The position numbers and the translations under genes are program-made. A stretch of DNA of 64,000 bases, from assembly GCA_900316985.1 (NCBI GenBank), contig ONFE01000028.1:1-64000 (forward strand), written 5' to 3'. This document shows, piece by piece, positions 44,229 to 52,227 of this stretch (within the stretch, counting starts at the first letter, position 1; the number at the start of each line of letters is the position of its first letter). The stretch comes from an uncultured Prevotellaceae bacterium (GTDB taxonomy: Bacteria; Bacteroidota; Bacteroidia; Bacteroidales; Bacteroidaceae). Under the pieces are notes generated by a model. The model saw only the letters and a list, made by a program, of their open reading frames with translations. It did not search any database and was not told the DNA's origin.

Positions 44229-44256
44229 CTAAATTCTAAATTCTAAATTCTAAATT
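44229..44256. repeat. CTAAATT heptamer array in the nhaD promoter
   Basis: Four perfect CTAAATT units occupy the -33 and spacer region of the nhaD promoter (expected -33 near 44240-44243). Confidence 0.9.
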
Positions 44257-44262
44257 ATTTAT

Positions 44263-44270
44263 TACCTTTG
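44263..44270 (+). promoter_or_regulatory. -7 element of nhaD
   Basis: TACCTTTG, 40 bp before the start. The canonical TTTG is absent, replaced by the heptamer array. Confidence 0.6.
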
Positions 44271-44310
44271 CAGAGAAAATCATAAAACGACCAAAATCTA
44301 GCATCAAAAA

Positions 44311-45642
44311 ATGTCCACATTAACATTAGTAATCATCACCGTTTTCGTGGTCGGCTACATCTGTATCGCCACCGAAAGTCTGTTAAAAATCAACAAGGCA
44401 GCCATTGCCCTGCTCATGTGCGTATTCTGCTGGACGCTACTCATGATGGCGCCCGGATCATTCTATCCCGATGTGGCCCCCGACGGCCTTATCGGCCATA
44501 TCAGCGAGGTCATCGAGCACCATCTCGGCGACGCTGCCGGAACGCTCTTCTTCCTCATGGGAGCCATGACCATCGTGGAAATCGTGGATTCCAACGGCGG
44601 TTTCAACTTTGTGCGTGATGCCCTGAAGACGCGCTCCAAGCGCAAACTGATGTGGCGCGTAGCCTTTATGACCTTCTTCCTTTCGGCCATCCTCGACAAC
44701 CTCACCACCTCGATCGTCATGATCATGGTGCTGCGCAAACTCGTACAGAGCCACAGCGAAAGGCTTATCTATGCGGCCCTGATTGTCATCGCAGCCAACT
44801 CCGGCGGTGCCTTCTCGCCCATTGGCGACGTCACCACCATCATGCTCTGGATCAAGGGCGTCATCACCACGCAGGGCGTGCTCACCGAGATATTCATTCC
44901 GTCGCTCGTCTCGATGGTCATCCCGGCCTTCATCCTGCAGTATTCGCTCAACGGAAAGTTCGACAAAAGCCAGAATCTGCCTAAAGCCGAAGTGACACAG
45001 TTCACCAAGGTGCAGCGCGACATCATCTTCTGGCTCGGCGTGGGCGGTCTCGTATTTGTGCCTATCTTCAAGACACTCACCCATCTGCCTCCGTTCATGG
45101 GCATCCTGCTCGTGCTGGGCATCCTCTGGACTGTCACCGAAATCTTCCATCACAACACTTCTGAAGACGACACCATGGCCAAGCGCGTGAGTGACTTGCT
45201 ATCCCGCATCGACCTCTCCACCATCATGTTCTTCCTTGGCATCCTGATGGCCGTGGCCGTACTGCAGGAGATTGGCGTACTCACCCGCCTGGGCGAGGGT
45301 CTCAACGAAGCCTTCAACGGCAACCACTATCTCGTTACCGGTATCATCGGCGTACTTTCCTCCATCGTTGACAACGTGCCCCTCGTGGCCGGATGTATGG
45401 GCATGTATCCCGTTCAGCCCACAGGCGACATGGCCGTCGACGGTATCTTCTGGCAGCTGCTGGCTTATTGTGCCGGTGTGGGCGGTTCGATGCTCATCAT
45501 CGGTTCTGCTGCCGGTGTGGTCGTGATGGGTCTCGAGAAGATCACTTTCGGCTGGTACATGAAGAAAATCACATGGATTGCCTTCGTAGGCTATCTGGCC
45601 GGCATGCTCTGCTACTGGCTCGAAAAGACCTTCCTTTTCTAA
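44311..45642 (+). CDS. nhaD: Na+/H+ antiporter, NhaD type
   Basis: A 443-residue membrane protein of the ion-transporter superfamily with 11-13 hydrophobic segments. Conserved stretches are ALIVIAANSGGAFSPIGDVT and IGVLSSIVDNVPLVAG, the two inverted halves of the ion site. NhaD expels sodium in exchange for protons at the inner membrane. It is monocistronic, with its own promoter and a hairpin terminator. Confidence 0.93.
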   Translation: MSTLTLVIITVFVVGYICIATESLLKINKAAIALLMCVFCWTLLMMAPGSFYPDVAPDGLIGHISEVIEHHLGDAAGTLFFLMGAMTIVEIVDSNGGFNFVRDALKTRSKRKLMWRVAFMTFFLSAILDNLTTSIVMIMVLRKLVQSHSERLIYAALIVIAANSGGAFSPIGDVTTIMLWIKGVITTQGVLTEIFIPSLVSMVIPAFILQYSLNGKFDKSQNLPKAEVTQFTKVQRDIIFWLGVGGLVFVPIFKTLTHLPPFMGILLVLGILWTVTEIFHHNTSEDDTMAKRVSDLLSRIDLSTIMFFLGILMAVAVLQEIGVLTRLGEGLNEAFNGNHYLVTGIIGVLSSIVDNVPLVAGCMGMYPVQPTGDMAVDGIFWQLLAYCAGVGGSMLIIGSAAGVVVMGLEKITFGWYMKKITWIAFVGYLAGMLCYWLEKTFLF

Positions 45643-45668
45643 GGAATACACTCCAAATGGTTTCTATA

Positions 45669-45710
45669 ATCCCACTCTTCTCCCCTCCCATCAGGGGAAA
45701 GGGTGGGATT
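45669..45710 (+). terminator. nhaD terminator
   Basis: AATCCCAC (45669-45676) pairs with GTGGGATT (45703-45710), and TCCCCT with AGGGGA inside, followed by a T-rich run. It contains the G/C-rich palindrome seen elsewhere. Confidence 0.85.
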
Positions 45711-45715
45711 TTGTT

Positions 45716-45870
45716 TTTCTCGTAAAAGCGGAAATTATCTTTCAAAGTCAGAAAGGGTTGTTTCCAAAGCCTGGAAGCATTCTTTATAAAGTCTGGAAGC
45801 GCTGCTTCCAATAGGCGGAAACAATGCTTCTGATGAGCGGAAGCAGGGACGGGTTCAGAAAGTCAGGAAT
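45716..45870. other. Non-coding stretch with GGAAGC/GCTTCC motifs
   Basis: Several short inverted and direct copies of GGAAGC or GGAAAC (CTGGAAGCATTC, TGGAAGCGCTGCTTCCA, GGCGGAAACAATGCTTC, GCGGAAGCAGG). TGGAAGCGCTGCTTCCA is a near-palindrome. No gene is seen. It could be a regulatory or RNA element upstream of bglX. Confidence 0.4.
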
Positions 45871-45874
45871 TTTC

Positions 45875-45905
45875 TTTGTTATGAGAAAATAAATTGCTAT
45901 TTTTG
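45875..45905 (+). promoter_or_regulatory. bglX promoter
   Basis: -33 TTTG (45875-45878), 19-bp spacer, -7 TATTTTTG (45898-45905), 32 bp before the ATG. Confidence 0.8.
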
Positions 45906-45937
45906 CGGACAATTATTATTAATCCTTTGAAAACGGA

Positions 45938-48238
45938 ATGAAAACAAAACTTATTATCGCAACGGCTATGATGGCAACAACGGCTATGGCGCAGCCTAAA
46001 CTGACGCCCCAGAACATTGACCAAGTATTAAAGGAAATGACCCTTCAGGAGAAAGCTACCATGCTGGTGGGCTACACCTTCGGCAACAGCTATTGGGGAC
46101 TTCCCAGCGACCCCGACCCCAATGCAGGAGCCATCGTGCTCGGTGCGGCTGGTAACACGGCCAAGATAGAGCGCCTGGGCATCCCCCACACGGTGCTTAC
46201 CGACGGTCCTGCCGGCGTGCATATCTCTGAAAAGCGCCCTAACGACCCGAATACCTACTACTGCACGGGATTCCCCATCGGCACGCTGCTGGCCTCCACT
46301 TGGAACACCGAACTGGTGGAACGCGTGGGCCAGGCCATGGGTAACGAGACGCTGGAATACGGTTGCGATGTTATCCTTGGTCCCGGCATGAACATCATGC
46401 GTTCTCCGCTCTGTGGCCGCAACTTTGAATACTATTCCGAAGACCCGTTCGTGACCGGTCTTATCGGTGCGGCCATGATCAACGGCATACAGAGTCAGGG
46501 TGTGGGTGTGAGTGCCAAACACTTTGCCGCCAATAACCAGGAGACCAACCGACTGAACAACAATTCAGTGGTGGATCAGCGCACGCTGAGGGAAATCTAC
46601 CTGAAAGGCTTCGAGATTGCCGTCCGCAAGAGTCAGCCCTGGACCATCATGAGCTCATATAACTTCCTGAACGGCCCCTGGACACAGGAGAACAAGGAAC
46701 TGCTGACCACCATCCTGCGCGACGAATGGGGATTCAAGGGCATCGTGATGACCGACTGGACCAATACCCGCCATACCGACCGTCAGGTGGCAGCCGGCAA
46801 CGACCTGCTGACACCGGGCAATGCCGAGCAGATAAATGCCATTGTCAAGGGAGCGCAAGACGGCACCATCAAGATGGAAGACATCGACCGCAACGTGCGC
46901 CGCATTTTGGAATACGTGGTGAAGACACCCCACTTCAAAGGCTATAAGTTCTCTAACAAGCCCGACATCCAGGCACATGCCAAGCTGACCCGCGAGGCTG
47001 CGCCCGAGGGAATGGTGCTGCTGAAGAACGAGAACACAACGCTGCCGCTGGAAAGCGGTAAGAAAACTGCCCTCTTTGGCACCACCTCATATAATCTCTA
47101 TGGCGGCGGAACAGGTTCCGGCGACGTGAATAAGCCCTATGTGATTGACTTGGTGAAAGGACTGGAGAATGCCGGATTCATCATCAACGAGACACTCCGC
47201 GGCGTCTATTCCAAATACAAGGAATTCGCATACCTTGAAGCCGAAGCCGAGATGGGAACCCTGACCACCAACTCTTTCTTCCCCCGTCCAAGGGTGAATG
47301 AGCCTCAGCTGGGTAAGAATACCTATCAGTTTGCGGCACAAGACAACGACCTGGCGATTGTCACCGTAGGCCGCAGCAGCGGTGAAGGCGGCGACCGTAC
47401 CTTTGCCGACTTCGACATCAACGACGACGAGCAGGCTATGCTGAAGAGTGTATACGAGGCTTTCCATAGTGCAGGAAAACCCGTGGTTGTGATTCTGAAC
47501 GTGGGAGGTGCCGTCAACACGGAGGAAGTGAAGCCCTTTGCCGATGCCATCCTGCTGGCCTGGCAGCCCGGTATGGAAGCCGGAAACTCGATTGCCGATG
47601 TACTGACTGGCAAGGTCAACCCCAGCGGAAAGCTGACCGTCACCTTCCCCTGTGAGATTGACGACGTTCCAGCCAACAAGAACTTCCCGCGCGACATCAC
47701 GTTCTGGGACGAGTTCAAGATGAACGATGAAATGAAAAAGGCAACGCCATGCGTGGCCGAGACACGCTACGAAGAGGGCCTCAACGTGGGCTATCGCTAT
47801 TATCAGACTGTTGGCAAGAGCGTGAGCTATCCCTTCGGCTATGGTCTGAGCTACACCACCTTCGAGTATTCCAAGCCTAAGGTAAGCAAGAAAGGCAAGG
47901 GATATGTGGCAGCCATCACCGTGAAGAACACGGGAAGTGTGGCTGGAAAAGAAGTCGTGCAACTCTATATCACGGCTCCAAAGGGTAAACTCGACAAGCC
48001 CGCAATGGAACTGAAAGCCTTCGGCAAGACCCGCGAACTGAAGCCCGGCGAGAGTCAGCAACTGCTGCTCACATTCTCCGGCTACGACCTTGCCTCATAC
48101 GATACCGACCAGCAGGCATGGGTAACCGACGGCGGCGAATACACGGCCAAGTTCGCTGCATCAGCCGAAGACATCCGTCAGACGGTGAAGTTCAAAGCCA
48201 GTGCCGAAACGGTGAAATGCCACGATGTTTTGAAGTAA
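45938..48238 (+). CDS. bglX: Glycoside hydrolase family 3 beta-glucosidase, exported
   Basis: A 766-residue enzyme with a signal peptide (residues 1-18, ending AMA). The GH3 N-domain has KHFAANNQETNR and the catalytic nucleophile Asp in IVMTDWT; the C-domain carries SSGEGGDR, and a fibronectin III-like domain closes the protein (VGYRYYQTVGKSVSYPFGYG before it). It hydrolyses terminal beta-linked glucose from oligosaccharides in the periplasm. The convergent AraC gene downstream is a possible regulator. Confidence 0.93.
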   Translation: MKTKLIIATAMMATTAMAQPKLTPQNIDQVLKEMTLQEKATMLVGYTFGNSYWGLPSDPDPNAGAIVLGAAGNTAKIERLGIPHTVLTDGPAGVHISEKRPNDPNTYYCTGFPIGTLLASTWNTELVERVGQAMGNETLEYGCDVILGPGMNIMRSPLCGRNFEYYSEDPFVTGLIGAAMINGIQSQGVGVSAKHFAANNQETNRLNNNSVVDQRTLREIYLKGFEIAVRKSQPWTIMSSYNFLNGPWTQENKELLTTILRDEWGFKGIVMTDWTNTRHTDRQVAAGNDLLTPGNAEQINAIVKGAQDGTIKMEDIDRNVRRILEYVVKTPHFKGYKFSNKPDIQAHAKLTREAAPEGMVLLKNENTTLPLESGKKTALFGTTSYNLYGGGTGSGDVNKPYVIDLVKGLENAGFIINETLRGVYSKYKEFAYLEAEAEMGTLTTNSFFPRPRVNEPQLGKNTYQFAAQDNDLAIVTVGRSSGEGGDRTFADFDINDDEQAMLKSVYEAFHSAGKPVVVILNVGGAVNTEEVKPFADAILLAWQPGMEAGNSIADVLTGKVNPSGKLTVTFPCEIDDVPANKNFPRDITFWDEFKMNDEMKKATPCVAETRYEEGLNVGYRYYQTVGKSVSYPFGYGLSYTTFEYSKPKVSKKGKGYVAAITVKNTGSVAGKEVVQLYITAPKGKLDKPAMELKAFGKTRELKPGESQQLLLTFSGYDLASYDTDQQAWVTDGGEYTAKFAASAEDIRQTVKFKASAETVKCHDVLK

Positions 48239-48243
48239 AGGCC

Positions 48244-48272
48244 CACCCCTTCCCTCCCAAAGGGAGGGGGTG
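48244..48272. terminator. G/C-rich hairpin after bglX
   Basis: CACCCCTTCCCTCCC pairs with GGGAGGGGGTG around AAA, followed by T-rich sequence. It lies between convergent genes and probably works for both. Confidence 0.8.
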
Positions 48273-48280
48273 ATTTCTTT

Positions 48281-48301
48281 TAATCCTTAATCTTTAATCC
48301 T
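48281..48301. repeat. TAATCCT heptamer array
   Basis: Three tandem 7-mers (TAATCCT, TAATCTT, TAATCCT), just 3' of the AraC gene. Confidence 0.7.
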
Positions 48302-48303
48302 TA

Positions 48304-49179
48304 TTACTTCGTCTGTTGACGGAAGTCGCTGGGTTTCAGGCCAGTCTTGGTCTTGAACTTTGAAGAGAAATAGTCGGGACTCTCAAAATTGAGCTGATAG
48401 GCTATTTCCTTGATGCTCAGGTCGGTGGTGGAAAGCAATTCCTTGGCGCGCTGCAACTTCAGATCCTGCTGATAAAGGGCAGGAGAAATGCCCGTGTATT
48501 CCTTGAAGAGCTTCCGGAAATTGCTGTAGCTGACACTCATCTCACTGGCTATCTGCTGAATGCTGAGGGGACTCTCCAAGGCTTCACGGATGCGCAGACG
48601 GGCACGGTTGATCATCTCCACGCGCTCACCATCCTTGTTGAGGATATTGTTTCGCTCCAGAGAATACATCAGTCCGATAAGATGGTTTACGATACCCGCC
48701 AAGGTCTGCTGTACGAAGGCAGCCTCCTCCAAAGAAGCCTTCAGGGCAGAACGGTAAAGATTGACGATGTCGGCACTATAGCCCACGTGGTAGATAGGCT
48801 TTTCAGGTGAAAGGAAGCCGGCTCGCACGCGGTCGTCCATATTGCGCCCCTTGTAGCCTATCCAGTAGCTCTTCCATTTCTTGCCGGGCAGCGGATGATA
48901 AGTATGCCATTCACCGGGAAAGAGGAGGAAGAAATCACCCGACTTGATTTTGGCCGTCTGCTGATGGTCAGACATGAAGAGTCCCTCCCCCTCCACGAGA
49001 TAGAGCAACTGATATTCATTCAGCACACGGCCCTTGGCTGTGTCGAAAAAATAGCCGTCGGGATGGTTCGGCGTAGGATAAGGCTCGTTGGCATGCACTT
49101 CGTCGTAACCCACCGTACTGACGGTAAGTCCCCAACGTGCATCGCGCTCATTAGCTACCAGGTATTTGCTCTTTTGCAT
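48304..49179 (-). CDS. AraC-family transcriptional regulator
   Basis: A 291-residue protein with an N-terminal cupin sensing domain (YLVEGEGLFMSDHQ, LLFPGEWHTYHP) and a C-terminal double HTH (IQQIASEMSVSYSNFRKLFK and FESPDYFSSKFKTKTG). Sugar-responsive members of this type control glycoside hydrolase genes. I chose the ATG at 49177-49179, 13 bp after the helicase stop; a longer frame to 49221 overlaps the helicase gene. Convergent to bglX. Confidence 0.9.
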   Translation of the reverse strand: MQKSKYLVANERDARWGLTVSTVGYDEVHANEPYPTPNHPDGYFFDTAKGRVLNEYQLLYLVEGEGLFMSDHQQTAKIKSGDFFLLFPGEWHTYHPLPGKKWKSYWIGYKGRNMDDRVRAGFLSPEKPIYHVGYSADIVNLYRSALKASLEEAAFVQQTLAGIVNHLIGLMYSLERNNILNKDGERVEMINRARLRIREALESPLSIQQIASEMSVSYSNFRKLFKEYTGISPALYQQDLKLQRAKELLSTTDLSIKEIAYQLNFESPDYFSSKFKTKTGLKPSDFRQQTK

Positions 49180-49192
49180 GGTCGTATAGAAT

Positions 49193-50662
49193 TTAGGTAT
49201 TTGTTGTAAGTTTCGTATCAATTTGAGAGGAAGGCCAGTTCACGAGATACAGGTGCTCCGTGGCACGGGTAAAGGCGGTATATAGCCAATGGATATAGTC
49301 GGGCGTGAGCATCTCGTCCGTCATATAGCCTTGGTCAATATAGACGTGCGCCCATTGTCCACCCTGTGCCTTATAACAGGTAACGGCGTATGCAAACTTG
49401 ATTTGCAGGGCATTATAGTATTTGTCTTCCTTGATGGCCTTCATCCGGTCAGCCTTCAGCGGAACGTCCGCATAGTCTTCTTCTATCTTCTGGAAGAGTT
49501 CTTCGCTTTGCTCATGAGTCAGGGCTGGAGCCTCAGCGGTCAGGGTATCGAGCAGCACCGTGGCTGTCAGTTCATAATCATCATAGTCAGGAAAAAGCAG
49601 CGTGGCATCGGCAAAATGGAAGCCATAGAGTTCGTGGACATTACGCACTCTCACCACCCGACAGCGGTCGCCGTTGGCAATGAAGGAAAGTCTCTCCCCC
49701 TGCCCCTCCCCCGTAGGGACGGAAGTTTTTGAGGCTCCCCAGTAGTAGTTATTCTTCACCACCATGAGTTGGTCACCCGAACACAGGAGTTCCTCACGGT
49801 CAAGGATGGAATTGCGGATTCCCATGTTGTAGATGTTGGCCCGCTTGTTACTGCGTGTGATGACAATCGTCTCGTCAATACCCATATGCGAGTAACTGGA
49901 GTTGAGCTGCTCGATGAGTTCATTACCGGGAACCACTTCAATATCGGTGAATGGCTTGAAATGTATCTGAGGCAACTGCGTCATTTCATCATGTGTGATC
50001 ATCTGCCTGACCATCGTGGCATTCCATAGGATACCCGACTCCTGGGACTGGCGCAGCACTTCGTTCAAGTCACATTCGAAGACTTTCAAATCATAGCGGG
50101 AAAGGACGGACGACATCAATGCCGGTGACTCCTCCTCTCCGACAGGTGGTAGCTGCGCCTTGTCGCCGATAAGCATCAACCGGCAGTTCTGTCCCTGATA
50201 GACATATTTGACAAGATCATCGAGCAGAAGCCCCTGGCCGAAAGGTGAGTCCGAGAAGCCTGCATTGGCTATCATCGAGGCCTCATCTACCATAAAAAGG
50301 GTGTCACGATATAGGTTGTCGTTAAGACTGAAGGCCCCGAAGTCGCCGGTAAATGCCTTCTGCCGGTATATCTTGCGATGGATGGTAAAAGCAGGATGAC
50401 CGCTGTTCAGCGAAAAGACCTTGGCAGCACGTCCCGTTGGCGCCATCAGCATCACCTTCTGTTTAAGGCTGACCATTGTCCGTACAATGGCACCTGCCAA
50501 CGAGGTTTTACCGGTTCCAGCCGAACCTCGGAGTACCATCACGGCGTGAGCATCCCTGCTGGTCATAAACTGGCAGAACACATCAATGGCAGAAGCCTGC
50601 TCGCGAGTAGGCTCATAACGGAAGCTCTGACGTATTCTGTAATCCAGTTCGCTACATATCAT
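49193..50662 (-). CDS. RecD-like/Dda-type ATP-dependent DNA helicase
   Basis: A 489-residue SF1 helicase starting at the ATG 50660-50662 (a 15-residue hydrophobic extension upstream is unlikely). Motifs: Walker A GSAGTGKTS, motif II VDEASM, motif III GDKAQLPPVGEE, motif V YAVTCYKAQGGQW and motif VI YTAFTRATEHLYL. It unwinds DNA with 5'-3' polarity in relatives. Residues about 320-336 (GASKTSVPTGEGQGERL) come from an inserted palindromic repeat. The -7 element is 4 bp upstream of the ATG. Confidence 0.9.
   Translation of the reverse strand: MICSELDYRIRQSFRYEPTREQASAIDVFCQFMTSRDAHAVMVLRGSAGTGKTSLAGAIVRTMVSLKQKVMLMAPTGRAAKVFSLNSGHPAFTIHRKIYRQKAFTGDFGAFSLNDNLYRDTLFMVDEASMIANAGFSDSPFGQGLLLDDLVKYVYQGQNCRLMLIGDKAQLPPVGEEESPALMSSVLSRYDLKVFECDLNEVLRQSQESGILWNATMVRQMITHDEMTQLPQIHFKPFTDIEVVPGNELIEQLNSSYSHMGIDETIVITRSNKRANIYNMGIRNSILDREELLCSGDQLMVVKNNYYWGASKTSVPTGEGQGERLSFIANGDRCRVVRVRNVHELYGFHFADATLLFPDYDDYELTATVLLDTLTAEAPALTHEQSEELFQKIEEDYADVPLKADRMKAIKEDKYYNALQIKFAYAVTCYKAQGGQWAHVYIDQGYMTDEMLTPDYIHWLYTAFTRATEHLYLVNWPSSQIDTKLTTNT
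49691..49730 (-). repeat. G/C-rich palindrome read in-frame inside the RecD-like helicase gene
   Basis: A CTCCCCCTGCCCCTCCCCCG-type block followed by TAGGGACGG; it belongs to the same class as the intergenic hairpins and encodes SVPTGEGQGER. Confidence 0.75.
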
Positions 50663-50666
50663 AGCG

Positions 50667-50674
50667 CAAAAATA
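50667..50674 (-). promoter_or_regulatory. -7 element of the RecD-like helicase gene
   Basis: Minus-strand TATTTTTG, 4 bp from the ATG, so the transcript probably starts at or next to the start codon. Confidence 0.5.
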
Positions 50675-50733
50675 CGAAAAAAAACATACACAGAGAAACA
50701 GCAACACACAGTTTTAATAAAAATAAAGAAAAA

Positions 50734-50761
50734 ATTCTTCATTCTTCATTCTTCATTCTTC
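50734..50761. repeat. ATTCTTC heptamer array in the DUF3822 gene promoter
   Basis: Four perfect ATTCTTC units cover the expected -33 position (50748-50751) of the promoter. Confidence 0.9.
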
Positions 50762-50770
50762 ATTTTTAAT

Positions 50771-50778
50771 TATCTTTG
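50771..50778 (+). promoter_or_regulatory. -7 element of the DUF3822 gene
   Basis: TATCTTTG, 5 bp before the ATG; predicted leaderless or almost leaderless transcript. No TTTG at -33; the heptamer array is there instead. Confidence 0.6.
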
Positions 50779-50783
50779 CAGCC

Positions 50784-51590
50784 ATGAATGAGAACAGCAT
50801 CATTACCAAACGCCCTCGGCTGACACTCCGTATCAGCCAGCAGGGTATGTCTTTTTCCATAGCTGACAACCAGTCGGAGAATCAGATTATCTATGAGCCC
50901 TACACTACGAAAAGCGGTATTTCGCAAGCCGCCAATCTGCGTGAGGCTTTCCGCAACAACGACTTGCTGGCCAACGAATGGCAACGGGCATACGTGATTC
51001 TCGACACTCCAGCACTGATGGTTCCCTTGGAAGAATATGCGGAAGAAACGAATGATGCTTTCTATCATCATGCGGTAACAGGACACGACAATGACATCGT
51101 GCTTGACATGGTACTTCCCCAACTCAGTGCCGTTGCGCTGTTTTGTATCAACAGGGACCTGAAGACTGTCATTGACGATCATTTCTCCGATGTAAAATAT
51201 GCTCCCGCTTGCGCTTCGGTATGGAATCACCTGCATCGCCGGAATTTCATTGGAAGCCGCAAGAAACTATTCGGATATTTCCATGACAAACAGCTGGAGA
51301 TCTTTGCTTTCCAGCAGAACCGTTTCAAATTCCAGAACAGTTACCCCGTTCAACGTTCCCTTGATGCAGTCTATTTCCTGCTCTACATCTGGAAACTGCT
51401 GGGAATGGATCAGCGACGCGACGAACTTCACCTGTCTGGTGTGCTGCCAGAGAAGGAACAGTTACAGACCGAGCTGAGGAAATACCTGAAGAATGTATTC
51501 ATCATCAATCCTGCGGGCGAATACAACCGTGCCCCCATCACTCAGATTAAAGGCATTCCATACGACCTGATCACGCATTATCTGAAATAG
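50784..51590 (+). CDS. DUF3822 family protein
   Basis: A 268-residue protein of a Bacteroidota-specific family, usually found directly upstream of rsmD as here. It has an actin-like/ASKHA-type beta-alpha pattern (LTLRISQQGMSFSIADN, then KLFGYFHDKQLEIFAFQQNR). No catalytic residues are known. It lies 52 bp before rsmD and probably shares the transcript. Confidence 0.87.
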   Translation: MNENSIITKRPRLTLRISQQGMSFSIADNQSENQIIYEPYTTKSGISQAANLREAFRNNDLLANEWQRAYVILDTPALMVPLEEYAEETNDAFYHHAVTGHDNDIVLDMVLPQLSAVALFCINRDLKTVIDDHFSDVKYAPACASVWNHLHRRNFIGSRKKLFGYFHDKQLEIFAFQQNRFKFQNSYPVQRSLDAVYFLLYIWKLLGMDQRRDELHLSGVLPEKEQLQTELRKYLKNVFIINPAGEYNRAPITQIKGIPYDLITHYLK

Positions 51591-51642
51591 AGGAGAGAGG
51601 AAAGAGGAGAGAACTTATAAACTCAAAGCTCTAAAACTATCA

Positions 51643-52227
51643 ATGAGAATCATTACAGGGAAATACAAAGGACGGCATTTCGATATTCCGCGCTCTTTCA
51701 AGGCACGGCCTACCACCGACTTTGCCAAGGAAAACATCTTCAACGTTCTCAATGGATACATTGATTTTGAAGATGCCACCGCACTTGACCTCTTTGCAGG
51801 TACGGGCAGCATCTCCCTAGAACTTCTCTCACGGGGTTGCAGTCAGGTGGTGAGCGTAGAAATGGACCGCGATCATCACCGGTTCATTACAGAATGCATG
51901 AAGAAGCTCCTTGGAGATAGTCATAACACCCAATGTCAAGTTATTCGCGGTGATGTCTTCCGCTTTGTGAAATCCTGCCACCTTCAGTTTGACTTCATCT
52001 TTGCCGACCCCCCCTATGCCCTTGAGCAATTGCCCAAGATTCCTGATTTGATTTTTGAAAAAGGACTTTTGAAAGAAGGAGGCATATTCGTCTTTGAACA
52101 TGGCAAGCAGAACGATTTCTCAAAGCATCCGAACTTTGTGGAGCATCGTTCCTACGGCAGCGTGAATTTCAGCATCTTCAAAGCAGGGGTGAAATCAGAC
52201 GCACCAGACTCTCCCATAAATTCTTAA
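51643..52227 (+). CDS. rsmD: 16S rRNA (guanine-N2)-methyltransferase RsmD
   Basis: A 194-residue SAM-dependent methyltransferase that modifies G966 of 16S rRNA. Motifs: ATALDLFAGTGSISLELL (SAM site) and FIFADPPYAL (catalytic DPPY). The last 50 bp overlap the 3' end of cls on the other strand, and the C-terminal 11 residues (VKSDAPDSPIN) look like read-through rather than family sequence. Confidence 0.93.
   Translation: MRIITGKYKGRHFDIPRSFKARPTTDFAKENIFNVLNGYIDFEDATALDLFAGTGSISLELLSRGCSQVVSVEMDRDHHRFITECMKKLLGDSHNTQCQVIRGDVFRFVKSCHLQFDFIFADPPYALEQLPKIPDLIFEKGLLKEGGIFVFEHGKQNDFSKHPNFVEHRSYGSVNFSIFKAGVKSDAPDSPINS

Noticed and set aside
47087-48061. Open frame on the minus strand (324 codons)
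   Set aside because: It is antisense to the GH3 gene and has no credible protein features.
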